From an uncultured Oscillospiraceae bacterium (GTDB taxonomy: Bacteria > Bacillota > Clostridia > Oscillospirales > Oscillospiraceae): DNA of 64,000 nucleotides. This document shows positions 25,301 through 34,539 of the stretch, piece after piece; within the stretch, counting starts at the first letter, position 1; the number at the start of each line of letters is the position of its first letter. The translations under genes and the position numbers were made by a program. Below the pieces are notes generated by a model, which did not search any database, was not told where the DNA came from, and worked only from the letters and a program-made list of their open reading frames with translations. Location of the stretch: the NCBI GenBank assembly GCA_947627285.1, contig CANQVL010000003.1, positions 1-64,000 of the forward strand, in the 5' to 3' direction.

Positions 25301-28300
25301 TCCGCGATGACGGTGGACGTGCCGGTATCGCCAAACAGCATTTTCTGCAAGTCTGAGCTTGTTCCGCCTATCGTCAGCGTCGCCGTGCCGTTCTCCACGT
25401 CCACGGCTGTGCCGAGGTTTTCGTCGCCAATCTTAAACTGTACCGTTCCGGTGAGCTTGTCCGCGCCAATAGCGCCGGAGCTCACCGCCGCCGTCAGCGT
25501 GATGTCGCTGCCGTAGGTGGGGGAGTCACTGGCGTTAACAGAAACCGTCGGCGTGGCTTTCGCAATGGTGACGGATATGGACTGGGCCGCCGTGTCGTTG
25601 TGGTTGTCGTCGCCCATCACCTTGTACCAGACGGTGTAGGTCTGGGCATTGGTGCCTGTGGGGATTTTGACGGAATAACTGCCGTTTTGCTCAAGGCTGT
25701 ACTGCATCGTGCCGCCGTCGGCTGTACCGGCCGTAACAAGCTCCTGCGCCGTGCCGTCATACGTCAAATCCGTCTTTGCCGTCGGAGCAATAACGGTCGA
25801 ATCAGCCTTCGCAACATTTACCTTAACCGTTCCAGTTGCCGTACCCTCGTAATTTGTCGTGTCGGACGAAGTGAATACCGCCTGAACGCTGTTTTCGCCT
25901 ACCGTAAGAACTGTGTTTTCGTCGCTCCACGCGAGCGTACCGCCGTCAACATCAGGCACACTTACGCTGCTAAGTTTCTTATTAGGTTCATATGTACCGC
26001 CGTCAACATCTCCGACCGTCGGGAATTTCGGCGCAACCTTTGCGATTGTGACTTTTATACTTGCCTCTGCTATGCCGTTATAGTTGTCATTTCCAACCAC
26101 TTTATAATAAACGGTATGCTCACCGGCTGTTGTCGCTGTCGGCGCGGCTGTCGAGTACGTTCCTCCGTTAACCTTGTACTGCAATTCACCGCCGGTCGCC
26201 GAGCCTGCTGTTGCAAGAAGCTGCTGTGCCGTGCCGTTATACGGCAAATCCGTCTTTGCCGTCGAAGCAGTAATGGTCGAATCAGCTTTTTCAATATTCA
26301 CCGTAACCGCCCCGGTCGGAGCGTCTGCCGCTTGATAATATTCCGCGTCCTCGCCGCCTACGGTAACGCCTGTTATCGTAACGCTCTTGCCGTCACCCAC
26401 GTTTGCGTCGTTAATCGTTCCTGTTGCCGTTAATGTTACAGTATCGCTACTTTCGGCATTAGTCGGCTCAAGTGTTACTTCAACATTTGTGTCGCCGTTA
26501 TATTTCCTGTTCGTCGCCGCAGCCGTGTATGTAAGCGTTTTCTTATTCAGCGTAACGGTAATATTATCCTTTGTGCTCCCGTTCAGATTCACACTGCCGC
26601 CGTACTCGGCTGTGATTTTGCCGTCCGCAGCCTTTATTGCATTGTATTTCGCTTTATCAACAGTAACGGTAAGCGTTGCCGTGCCGACGCTCTTTAACTC
26701 GCCATCGGTGTACTCTACTGTTGCCTCGCCGAGCGATGTCTCGCCGGCAAAAAATTCTACCTGATCCTGCGCCGCAGACATAAGGCTGATACCGGCGGCA
26801 TTACTTTTCTTTACCTCCGCTGTCAGCGTCAACGTATCGCCGTATGTCGCGCTGCTGTCTGCGACCGTAACATCTGAATTGGCTTTTTTAATCGTAACTT
26901 CCACAGACTGCGGTGTGCTGTCGTTGTGGTTGCTGTCGCCGACCACCTTATACCAAACCGTGTATGTTTTCGCTTCGGTGCCCTTCGGTATATCGGCAGA
27001 GTAGTCGGCATTATCAAGACTGTACTGTATTGTGCCGTCCTCGGTTTCACCCGCCGTGACAAGCTCCTGCGCCACGCCGGAATATGTCAAATCATTTGAC
27101 AAAGGTATGACTGTCACGGACGAATCGGCTTTCTCTATGCTCACCTTGACCGTGAGCGTCACGTCCTCCGTACCGTAGCTCCAAACGCTCATCAGCGCAT
27201 ACTGCGGCGCATTTTCCTTTGCGGTGACTATAATGGTATAATCCCCCGCGCCCAGCCCTGTGGGGACTGTCAGCATGTTCCCGCTTATCTCTGCCTTTGT
27301 GTTGCCTTGGTTGGTAATTTCATACGTAAACTTATCCGCAACAGAAATACTTCTGTTCGCATACGCCATATGCTTGTCCAAATTAACCGTAAGCGCGGTC
27401 GAATAGCCGTAGATCGCCTCCAGCCGAATTACATCCATGTCGCCGCCGAAATGGTCGTGCCCAACGGCGTACACCGTCATATCCTCGGTGACGGCGGTTT
27501 CCGCGTTGAATTCCGCACCCAAAGCGTCCTCGCTTTGCGACCACCTTTCAAACGTGTAATTCGTCTTTTAGGGATTCTCCGGCAGCGTCACCGTTCCGTT
27601 GGGGTTTGTGTACTTAACGTCATAATTTGAGTTATCCCGCATCGCGAAGGTAACCTTCAGGACCTTTTTACTTGTATCGGTCGTCAGCACGGGATATGCG
27701 TCTACCTCACCGCTGAGCTTCTGTCCCCACACCTGCTGATCGGGCGTATCCTGCTTGTTTTGCAAAAGCCACGCCACCTCGCCGGAGGCGAATTGCGCGG
27801 CGGTTTTTGACGTGCCGCCGTATGTTCCTTTCGCACCACAGGTATTGAGGTAGTAGCAATATCTAACGCTACCGTCACTGGATCCCACAATGCCGCCTAC
27901 CCATCCATTGCCGCTTACAGTTCCCGTGTTATAGGAATTTTTAACGCTGCCGCTGTTGGATCCCGCAATGCCGCCTATTTTATTGCCAGTGCCCGTTACT
28001 GCTCCCGCATTATAGCAATTTTCAATGCTGCCGCCGTTGTTGTATCCCACAATGCCGCTTACAGAGGAACCGCCGTTTACCGCGTTCGTGTTACAGCAAT
28101 TTTCGACCCTGCCGCCAGCGTTGTATCCCACAATGCCGCCCGTATCTATGCCGCCGGTGATACTGCCTGAAACGGTGAGATTTTTGATTGTGCCGGTGGA
28201 ATACCCAAACAGACCTTGGTAGGCATCCTCAGTGTTTATGTAAAGTCCGCTTATCTCGAACCCGCCGCCGTCAAATGTGCTATTAAAAGGCGCTTTATCA

Positions 28301-28589
28301 GACGTTCCTATCGGTGTCCATGATGTACCACTTCCCACGCTGTACTTTGCCGACATATCTATACTCGCCGTCAGCTTGAAATACTCGCCTTCACCGCCCG
28401 TGGCGCCAGCGTTGATATAATCCCGGAACGCCTCAAGCTGCTCCAGAGTGGCAATCTCATTCGGGCTGTCAGCCGTGCCGCTGCCGCCGTTGTTTGTAAA
28501 AGGGCGTCCGATGCCCACACCGCCGCGGGCAGGTGGGCAAAGACCATCACTGCTGCCAGCAAAACGCTTATGAACCGCTTTTTCATCAT
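22315..28589 (-). pseudogene. giant SLH-anchored secreted repeat protein, broken by frameshift and stop
   Basis: Reading from 28589 (a second ATG lies 3 nt on), a signal peptide MKKRFISVLLAAVMVFAHLPAAVWA is seen, but the frame is lost at about 28518-28500; the mature part continues in another frame with GTADSPNEIATLEQLEAF and several GLUG repeats (GGIVGYNAGGRVENC, GSIENCYNAGAVTG). That frame hits an in-frame TAA at 27568-27570, in the middle of a Listeria-Bacteroides-type repeat (TLPENP, stop, KTNYTFERW), and then stays open for 1,735 residues. These hold about four related YDG/MBG-like modules, a carboxypeptidase-like Ig domain (ISGVVTDNDNKPLAGATV), a further beta domain and three SLH domains at the C-terminus. 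Without the two lesions it would be a roughly 2,080-residue surface protein attached to cell wall polysaccharide. Sequencing error is an alternative. Confidence 0.8.
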
Positions 28590-28630
28590 CTCATCCTCTC
28601 TTTCTCTTCGGACTTTTCAGTTTGTTCGCT

Positions 28631-28670
28631 CCGTGGGACCCCACGGACAGGGCTGGACAAGCCCAGCCCT
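28631..28670 (-). other. two adjacent hairpins in the 5-prime leader of the SLH-protein gene
   Basis: CCGTGG/CCACGG (28631-28646) and AGGGCTGG/CCAGCCCT (28649-28670) form two back-to-back stem-loops about 45-80 nt upstream of the start codon. They lack a U tract, so they look like leader structure rather than a terminator. Confidence 0.45.
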
Positions 28671-28695
28671 GATAAAGCTTTAATTTCAAGAACGC

Positions 28696-28724
28696 TTGAC
28701 AAATCACGTTTTTACATTTATCAT
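28696..28724 (+). promoter_or_regulatory. promoter of the MerR-family gene
   Basis: TTGACA (28696-28701), 17-nt spacer, TATCAT (28719-28724). The spacer is 17 nt, not the 19-20 nt typical of promoters activated by MerR proteins. Confidence 0.75.
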
Positions 28725-28776
28725 CATAATAATACCATGTTCACCAGTGGACAAGTCAATAGGGGAGGATGAAAAA

Positions 28777-29574
28777 GTGAATGATTTATTTTCAATCAAT
28801 CAGGTGAGCCGAAGCTGCGGGGTGTCCCGGTCAACTATCCTGCGGCTGGAGGACCGGGGCCTGCTCACACCGGCGAAGGTGGACAGCGAGACAGGCTACC
28901 GCTGGTACGACAACCACAACGTAAGCCGGGTCATGCAGATACTGTCCTTTTTACAAATGGGCATGACCTATGACGACGCCGCACTGTACTACCGCGCCAA
29001 TGGGACGTCGCAGGAGCTCCTGGAACGGATGGAGGAGCGGTTTTTGATGTTCAAACGGGCATACGATGAAATAAAGCTCCGGGTGGAAAAAAAGGAGTAT
29101 TTGAGCTTTGAATTCGTGGATCTGCCGGAGTATGTCTGCTACTGCCGGGAATTTCAGGGGACGACGGTGGCGGACCGCTATTGGGTGATGTATAACCTAT
29201 ACCACGAGGCGGTGGAGAAGGGCTATCGGCTGCTCAAATCCGAGCCGCTGTTTATCATCAACAAGCGCACCGATTATCTGGACGGCGCCTTTGAGGAAAA
29301 GGAGGTGGACTTTATTTGCTGCGTCCCGCTGGAGCCGGACGAGCCGCCGAAGGAGGCGGTGACATTCCCGGCCTGCCGGGGATTTTCCTGCCTGTGCTAC
29401 GGCAGCTACTCCCGCAGACCATACGCCTACAACGAGTTCGGCAGGGAGATCCGGGAGCGGGGGCTGAAGCCCACGGGCTATGTCCGCGCCCTGGGCCTGG
29501 TCGCCCCATACACCGGCAGGGAAATCGACTCGGAGAACTACGTTTCCCGCCTGGTAGTGCCGGTGGAGGGGTAA
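28777..29574 (+). CDS. MerR family regulator with effector-binding domain (BmrR-like)
   Basis: A 265-residue regulator. The N-terminal MerR HTH is clear (FSINQVSRSCGVSRSTILRLEDRGLLTPAKVDSETGYRWYD), followed by a long coiled dimer helix and a C-terminal GyrI/BmrR-like effector-binding domain from about residue 105 (YVCYCREFQGTTV...). I use GTG 28777, with GGGGAGG nine nt upstream; the longer frame would run through the promoter. Such proteins bind lipophilic or sugar-like ligands and often control efflux genes, but no target gene is adjacent: the neighbours are the broken SLH gene and a convergent LacI gene. Confidence 0.87.
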   Translation: MNDLFSINQVSRSCGVSRSTILRLEDRGLLTPAKVDSETGYRWYDNHNVSRVMQILSFLQMGMTYDDAALYYRANGTSQELLERMEERFLMFKRAYDEIKLRVEKKEYLSFEFVDLPEYVCYCREFQGTTVADRYWVMYNLYHEAVEKGYRLLKSEPLFIINKRTDYLDGAFEEKEVDFICCVPLEPDEPPKEAVTFPACRGFSCLCYGSYSRRPYAYNEFGREIRERGLKPTGYVRALGLVAPYTGREIDSENYVSRLVVPVEG

Positions 29575-29590
29575 AGATAATATTGACAGG

Positions 29591-29624
29591 CAGAAAGCCG
29601 CGCCAAAAACGGCGCGGCTTTCTG
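29591..29624. terminator. strong bidirectional terminator
   Basis: A perfect 14-bp stem (CAGAAAGCCGCGCC with its complement) and 6-nt loop between the convergent MerR and LacI genes. Confidence 0.9.
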
Positions 29625-29675
29625 CGTTTATAAAATTGTGCTTAAAAATCCGGTTTGTCAATTCACTTGACAAAT

Positions 29676-30689
29676 TTATACGCTTTTTCTCTTTTTCAAA
29701 ACAGTGTTGATCTCAATTTTCACCGGGTGGAGCGGGCCACGCTCGATAATGTCAATTAAGCGATTGACGGCGGCCTCGCCCATGACGGCGATGGGGATAT
29801 GGACGGTGGTCAGGGGAGGGTCAAAAATCTCGCACAGCGGCAGATCGTCAAAGCCGATTATAGCGATGTCACGCGGGATGCTGTAACCTGCCTCTTTCAG
29901 AGCGCGGGCCGCGCCGATGGCGATAATGTCATTGTCGGCAAAGTAGCACTTCGCCAGGTCCTCTCCGGCGGCGATGAGCTCCCGCATGTCCTCGTAAGCC
30001 CCCTCCTGGGAGGGGGTGAGGCGGTGGACGACGGATTTTGAGGATGAGAGGCCGTTTTTGCGGATTGCCTTGTAAAACCCGTCCGCCCGCTCCTCAAAGT
30101 TGTTGATGGAGTAGGACGAGTGGAGGTAGCCGGGCTGTGTGCGGCGCTTCATAATGAGGTAGTCCGTTGCCACAAAAGCGCCCTGCGTGTTGTTTATGAG
30201 AATGCAATCGCGCTCTAATGTCTCAAAATAGGAGTCCAAGAGCACAAGCGGCGTATGAAGACCGGAAAACCGCTTCACCGACGGAAGGTCCATCTCGGTT
30301 GCCAGGAGTATGATACCCGCGAAACCGCCATGATCCAGAGAGTAGATCTCGTCATCTAACCTGTCGTCCTCATAGAGATAGCGGATCACATAGTCATAGT
30401 TTTGTTTCTTGCACGCAAGGCTTATCCCGTCCGCCAGCGTTGCGAAAAAGGGGGTGTCGGTGACGACAGCCCCGCTTTTTTTGTATACGGCAAAGCAGAT
30501 CGTCCCGCGAGTAGCGGAGGCAACTGCCTTACGGGTAAAATCGTAGCCAAATTCCTTCGCCGCCGCCAAAACCCTCATGCGAGTGGAGGTGCTGACGCCT
30601 GGCCTATTGTTGAGCGCCAAAGAGACAGCCGCCTCGGAGATCCCGAGCTTACGCGCCAGCTCCTTTGCGGATATGGACGTTCCCGCCAT
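29676..30689 (-). CDS. LacI family transcriptional regulator
   Basis: A 337-residue repressor. The N-terminal HTH and hinge are typical (ISAKELARKLGISEAAVSLALNNRPGVSTSTRMRVLAAAKEFGYD), followed by a periplasmic-binding-protein-like sugar sensor ending ...TVLKKRKSV. Start ATG 30689 is supported by GGGAGG 7 nt upstream; earlier starts lie in the promoter. It is divergent from the FGGY kinase operon and separated from it by a large palindrome, so it almost certainly represses that operon until its sugar arrives. Confidence 0.92.
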   Translation of the reverse strand: MAGTSISAKELARKLGISEAAVSLALNNRPGVSTSTRMRVLAAAKEFGYDFTRKAVASATRGTICFAVYKKSGAVVTDTPFFATLADGISLACKKQNYDYVIRYLYEDDRLDDEIYSLDHGGFAGIILLATEMDLPSVKRFSGLHTPLVLLDSYFETLERDCILINNTQGAFVATDYLIMKRRTQPGYLHSSYSINNFEERADGFYKAIRKNGLSSSKSVVHRLTPSQEGAYEDMRELIAAGEDLAKCYFADNDIIAIGAARALKEAGYSIPRDIAIIGFDDLPLCEIFDPPLTTVHIPIAVMGEAAVNRLIDIIERGPLHPVKIEINTVLKKRKSV

Positions 30690-30729
30690 AATATCGCCTC
30701 CCTGTGATGCCAATATAACAAATTTAGTG

Positions 30730-30753
30730 AATTTAGTCAATATTTACTAAATT
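30730..30753. promoter_or_regulatory. palindromic operator for the LacI-type regulator
   Basis: AATTTAGT (30730-30737), 8 nt, then ACTAAATT (30746-30753) is a perfect inverted repeat. Another half site, AATTTAGT, lies at 30721-30728 and AATTTAGC at 30762-30769. It sits between divergent lacI-type and kinase genes in a very AT-rich stretch. Confidence 0.7.
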
Positions 30754-30810
30754 ATTTATATAAATTTAGCTAATACGGCCTTATGATATAAAAAAAAGGA
30801 GCGTGTGCGT

Positions 30811-32295
30811 ATGGCAGATAAGTATGTTGTCGGTCTTGACCAGAGCACTCAGGGGACGAAGGCTGTTTTGCTCGATTCCGATGGGAAAATCGTTGCGAGA
30901 GCCTATGCCCTGCATAGACAGCTTATAAGTCCCGAGGGGTGGGTCTCCCACAACGGGGAGGAGATCTTTGAAAACTGCGTGAAGCTCATCCGACGGGTGG
31001 TGGAGGAGGCGGGGATCGACAAACGCTCCGTCGCCGCAATCGGTATCTCCAACCAGCGGGAGACGACCCTTGCCTGGGACAGGGTAACAGGGAAGCCCGC
31101 CGCCCACGCGGTGGTCTGGCAGTGCGCAAGGGGCAGAGAGATCACCGACGCCATGACGGACGAGGGTTTTCGCGACCGAGTCCGGCAAAGGACCGGCATA
31201 CCGCTCTCCCCGTACTTTCCGGCGGCAAAGGCGGCGTGGCTCCTGCGGCACACCGGGGCCGGGGAGCTTTCCAAAACAAACCGGCTGTGTATCGGAACGG
31301 TGGATGCCTTCCTCGTCTATAAGCTCACCGGCGGGCAGGTGTTCAAAACGGACTACTCCAACGCCTCCCGGACACAGCTTTTCAACATTCGTGAGCTTTC
31401 CTGGGATGCGGAGCTCTGCCGGGCCTTCGGCGTTCCTCCGGAGGCTTTGCCACAGGTGGAAAGCTCCGACGGGGATTTTGGCGCGACCACGCTGGAGGGC
31501 TATTTTGACCGCCCCGTGCCTGTTTTGGCTATGATGGGCGACTCCCACGCCGCGCTTTTCGGTCAGGGCTGTGTCCGGCCCGGAACGGCAAAGGCCACCT
31601 ACGGTACGGGCTCCTCCGTGATGATGAACGTGGGAAACAGACCTATCGACAGCGCCGGGGGCCTTGTCACGTCCTTGGCCTGGGGCAGAGGCGGCAAGGT
31701 CAGCTACGTATTAGAGGGCAACTTAAACTACACAGGCGCCGTTATCACGTGGCTCAAGGATGATCTTGGCCTCATTGAGAGTGCCGTTGAGACGGAAAAG
31801 CTGGCGGAGGAGGCAAACTCTGACGACACCACCTATCTTGTCCCGGCCTTCACCGGTCTCGGAGCGCCCTACTGGGACGACGCGGCAAGGGCGTCCCTCA
31901 CCGGGATGTCGCGCCTCACGGGAAAGCGCGAGATCGTTAAGGCGGCGCTGGAGTGCATTGCCTTTCAGGTGACGGACATACTTCGTGCCATGGAGCGCGA
32001 CGCGGGCATTACGCTTTCCGAGCTGCGGGTGGACGGCGGCCCCACGGCAAACCGTTATCTCATGCGGTTTCAGAGCGACATCGCCGGTGTGAGGCTCCGG
32101 GTGCCGGTAAACGCGGAGCTTTCCGCCTTCGGCGCGGCGATCATGGCGGGAATTTCGGTGGGGGTTATGCCGGAGGACGTGACGGAGCGAAACGGCGTGA
32201 GTGCCGAATACGCCCCGCAGATGACGGAGGAAACACGCAGAACAAAATACGGCGGCTGGAAAAACGCCGTAAATATTACGACAGGGAGGAAATAA
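30811..32295 (+). CDS. FGGY family carbohydrate kinase
   Basis: A 494-residue sugar/polyol kinase of the FGGY family with the actin-like ATPase fold. The N-terminus has the phosphate loop LDQSTQGTKAVLLD; AIGISNQRETTLAWD and AVVWQCARG follow the glycerol/xylulose kinase pattern; ATYGTGSSVMMNVG and VDGGPTANRYLMRFQSDIAGV are the second-domain signatures. Start ATG 30811 is 9 nt after AAAGGAG. It looks GlpK-like in places, but sits in an operon with a sugar isomerase and split transketolase and under LacI control, so a ketose substrate such as apulose or xylulose is more likely. The exact substrate is unproven. Confidence 0.88.
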   Translation: MADKYVVGLDQSTQGTKAVLLDSDGKIVARAYALHRQLISPEGWVSHNGEEIFENCVKLIRRVVEEAGIDKRSVAAIGISNQRETTLAWDRVTGKPAAHAVVWQCARGREITDAMTDEGFRDRVRQRTGIPLSPYFPAAKAAWLLRHTGAGELSKTNRLCIGTVDAFLVYKLTGGQVFKTDYSNASRTQLFNIRELSWDAELCRAFGVPPEALPQVESSDGDFGATTLEGYFDRPVPVLAMMGDSHAALFGQGCVRPGTAKATYGTGSSVMMNVGNRPIDSAGGLVTSLAWGRGGKVSYVLEGNLNYTGAVITWLKDDLGLIESAVETEKLAEEANSDDTTYLVPAFTGLGAPYWDDAARASLTGMSRLTGKREIVKAALECIAFQVTDILRAMERDAGITLSELRVDGGPTANRYLMRFQSDIAGVRLRVPVNAELSAFGAAIMAGISVGVMPEDVTERNGVSAEYAPQMTEETRRTKYGGWKNAVNITTGRK

Positions 32296-32297
32296 GT

Positions 32298-33698
32298 ATG
32301 GCAAACATCAAATTGGGCTACGCGCCCACCCGCAGGAGTATTTTCAGCGCCCCGGACGCCCTCAAATACCGGGATCTCACCGCGAATAAGCTCCGTGAGA
32401 TAGGCGTGGACTTCGTGGACATCGACGACATAAACGATGAGGGGCTTCTCTTTGACGAGAACGACCGTCTGAAGGTTTTGGAGAAATTCCGTGCGGAAAA
32501 GGTGGACGGTATCCTCCTTGCCCACTGCAACTTCGGCACGGAGTACGTCTGCGCCCGCCTTGCCCGGGACCTGGGCGTGCCGGTACTGCTGTGGGGCCCT
32601 TTGGACGAGCGGCCGGAGCCTGACGGCGTCCGCCTCCGGGATACCCAGTGCGGCCTTTTCGCCACCGGCAAGGTTTTGCGCAGGTTCCGGGTGCCGTTTA
32701 CGTATCTCACCAACTGCCGCCTCAGCGATCCCGTCTTTGAACGGGGCGTGCGGAACTTTTTGGCGGTGTGCAACGTGGTGAAGACATTCAAAAACATCCG
32801 TATTCTCCAGCTTGGTCCCCGCCCCTTTGATTTCTGGTCCACCATGTGCAACGAGGGCGAGCTTTTGGAGCGATTCAATATCCAGCTCTCCCCGGTGCCC
32901 CTGCCGGAGCTGACCGCCGAGGTGAAGCGGGCTATCGCCGACGGGGACGAGGTGAAGGCGACGATGGATTACTGTCGGGAGAACATGGACATCAACGTGA
33001 CCGACGAGCAGCTCACCAATGTGGCGGGGCTTGCCGTGGCTATGGAGCGGCTCATCAAAAAGTACCACTGCAACGCCGGCGCCATTCAATGCTGGAACGC
33101 CCTCCAGGACGAGCTTGGCATCATGCCCTGCGCCGCCAATGCGATCTTGAACGACAAGGGCATCCCCATTGTCTGCGAGACGGACATTCACGGCGCGATC
33201 ACCGCGCTTCTGGTGGAGGCCGCCGATTTGGAGGGCCGCCGGAGCTTCTTCGCCGACTGGACCATTCGCCACCCGGATATTGAAAACGGCGAGCTTCTCC
33301 AGCACTGCGGCCCCTGGCCCCTGAGCGTTGCCGGGTGTCGGCCCTGCATAACCTACCCGCTGGCCTTTGACTACCCCGGCGCTATCACCGCCGAGGCAAA
33401 ACATGGGGATCTGACACTGGCCCGCTTTGACGGGGACAACGGGGAGTACAGCCTCCTTCTGGGCAACGCCCGCGGCGTGGACGGGCCGAAGGGAATGGGC
33501 ACATACCTTTGGGTGGAGGTCCAGAACATCAAGCGGCTGGAGGCTAAGATCGTGGAGGGGCCGTACATCCACCACTGCGTCGGTATCCACAAGGACGTGG
33601 TGCCGGTTCTCTATGAGGCGTGCAAGTACATGGGTATCAAGCCCGACCTCTACGACCCCATCGAGGAGGACGTAAAGGCATATTTAAGGGGCGAGTAA
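32298..33698 (+). CDS. L-fucose/L-arabinose isomerase family protein
   Basis: A 466-residue protein of the FucI/AraA-like isomerase family, expected to interconvert an aldose and ketose using Mn2+. Visible family blocks are VDGILLAHCNFGTEY, GVPVLLWGP, NECDIHG-type ETDIHGAITALL and the C-terminal IHHCVGIHKDV. RBS GGGAGG precedes the ATG by a few bases, 2 nt after the kinase stop. The order kinase, isomerase, transketolase on one transcript suggests it makes the ketose that the kinase phosphorylates. The substrate is not identified; it is clearly shorter than classical FucI (about 590 residues). Confidence 0.82.
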   Translation: MANIKLGYAPTRRSIFSAPDALKYRDLTANKLREIGVDFVDIDDINDEGLLFDENDRLKVLEKFRAEKVDGILLAHCNFGTEYVCARLARDLGVPVLLWGPLDERPEPDGVRLRDTQCGLFATGKVLRRFRVPFTYLTNCRLSDPVFERGVRNFLAVCNVVKTFKNIRILQLGPRPFDFWSTMCNEGELLERFNIQLSPVPLPELTAEVKRAIADGDEVKATMDYCRENMDINVTDEQLTNVAGLAVAMERLIKKYHCNAGAIQCWNALQDELGIMPCAANAILNDKGIPIVCETDIHGAITALLVEAADLEGRRSFFADWTIRHPDIENGELLQHCGPWPLSVAGCRPCITYPLAFDYPGAITAEAKHGDLTLARFDGDNGEYSLLLGNARGVDGPKGMGTYLWVEVQNIKRLEAKIVEGPYIHHCVGIHKDVVPVLYEACKYMGIKPDLYDPIEEDVKAYLRGE

Positions 33699-33699
33699 C

Positions 33700-34539
33700 A
33701 TGGATAACAGGGAACTGACGATTCACAGCTGGGATCTGCGGCAGGACATTTTGGACATTGTCATGGCGGGCGGCGGCGGACATATCGGCGGGGATATGAG
33801 CGTCTTAGCGCCGCTGCTCCTGCTCTACAAAAGGCACCTGCGCGTAACGCCGGAGACGGTGGACGACCCGAACCGTGACCGCTTTGTCCTATCCAAGGGC
33901 CACTCCATGGAGGCGTACTACGCCGTTCTCTGTGACTGCGGATTTCTGGACCTTGAGGACGTGAAGGCGCGCTTTAACAAGCTGGGCTCGCCCTACATAG
34001 GCCACCCCCACAACGTTCTGCCGGGCATTGAGATGAACTCCGGCTCTTTGGGCCACGGCCTTCCCGTTTGCGTGGGGATGGCTCTGGCGGGGAAGATGGA
34101 CAAGAGGGACTACCGGGTCTACACCATCATGGGCGACGGGGAGCTGGCGGAGGGCTCCGTCTGGGAGGCGGCTATGGCGGCTGCAAAGTTTGGTCTTGAT
34201 AACCTCTGCGCCGTCATTGACCGCAACCGCCTCCAGATCTCCGGCTCCACCGAGGACGTGATGCCGGAGGATCCCTTGGAGGATCGCTGGTCGGCCTTCG
34301 GGTGGAATGTCCTGAGCGTGGACGGAAGCAGCTTTGAGGAGCTTGATGGGGCATTTGAGGCGGCAAAGACAGTGAAGGGCAGGCCCACAGTGATCGTCTC
34401 AAACTCCGTCAAAGGGTACGGCTCTCCCGTCATGGAAAATAAGGCCGGCTGGCACCACAAGGTTCCCACGGCGGAGGAGTACGAGCAAATCAAGGCGGAC
34501 TTTTTGAAGGGCAAGGAGGCGGCTCAATATGTCCAATAA
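33700..34539 (+). CDS. transketolase-like protein, N-terminal (thiamine diphosphate-binding) subunit
   Basis: A 279-residue subunit equal to the first third of transketolase. It has SKGHSMEAYYAVL and GSLGHGLPVCVGMALAGK, and the thiamine diphosphate/Mg2+ motif GDGELAEGSVWEAAMAAAKFGLDNLCAVIDRN. The start lies 2 nt after the isomerase stop with AAGGGG upstream; its stop overlaps the next gene by 11 nt, so the two subunits are coupled. In the context of a kinase and isomerase it may act on a branched ketose phosphate, as the AptA subunit of apulose-4-phosphate transketolase does; ordinary pentose phosphate transketolase is the alternative. Confidence 0.9.
   Translation: MDNRELTIHSWDLRQDILDIVMAGGGGHIGGDMSVLAPLLLLYKRHLRVTPETVDDPNRDRFVLSKGHSMEAYYAVLCDCGFLDLEDVKARFNKLGSPYIGHPHNVLPGIEMNSGSLGHGLPVCVGMALAGKMDKRDYRVYTIMGDGELAEGSVWEAAMAAAKFGLDNLCAVIDRNRLQISGSTEDVMPEDPLEDRWSAFGWNVLSVDGSSFEELDGAFEAAKTVKGRPTVIVSNSVKGYGSPVMENKAGWHHKVPTAEEYEQIKADFLKGKEAAQYVQ

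Noticed and set aside
27568-27570. in-frame TAA as recoding
   Set aside because: TAA is not used for selenocysteine or pyrrolysine; a plain nonsense change is simpler, and the same gene also has a frameshift.
30811-32295. glycerol kinase assignment
   Set aside because: The FGGY blocks are GlpK-like, but the operon has isomerase and transketolase and a LacI regulator, not glycerol genes, so I keep a general FGGY call.
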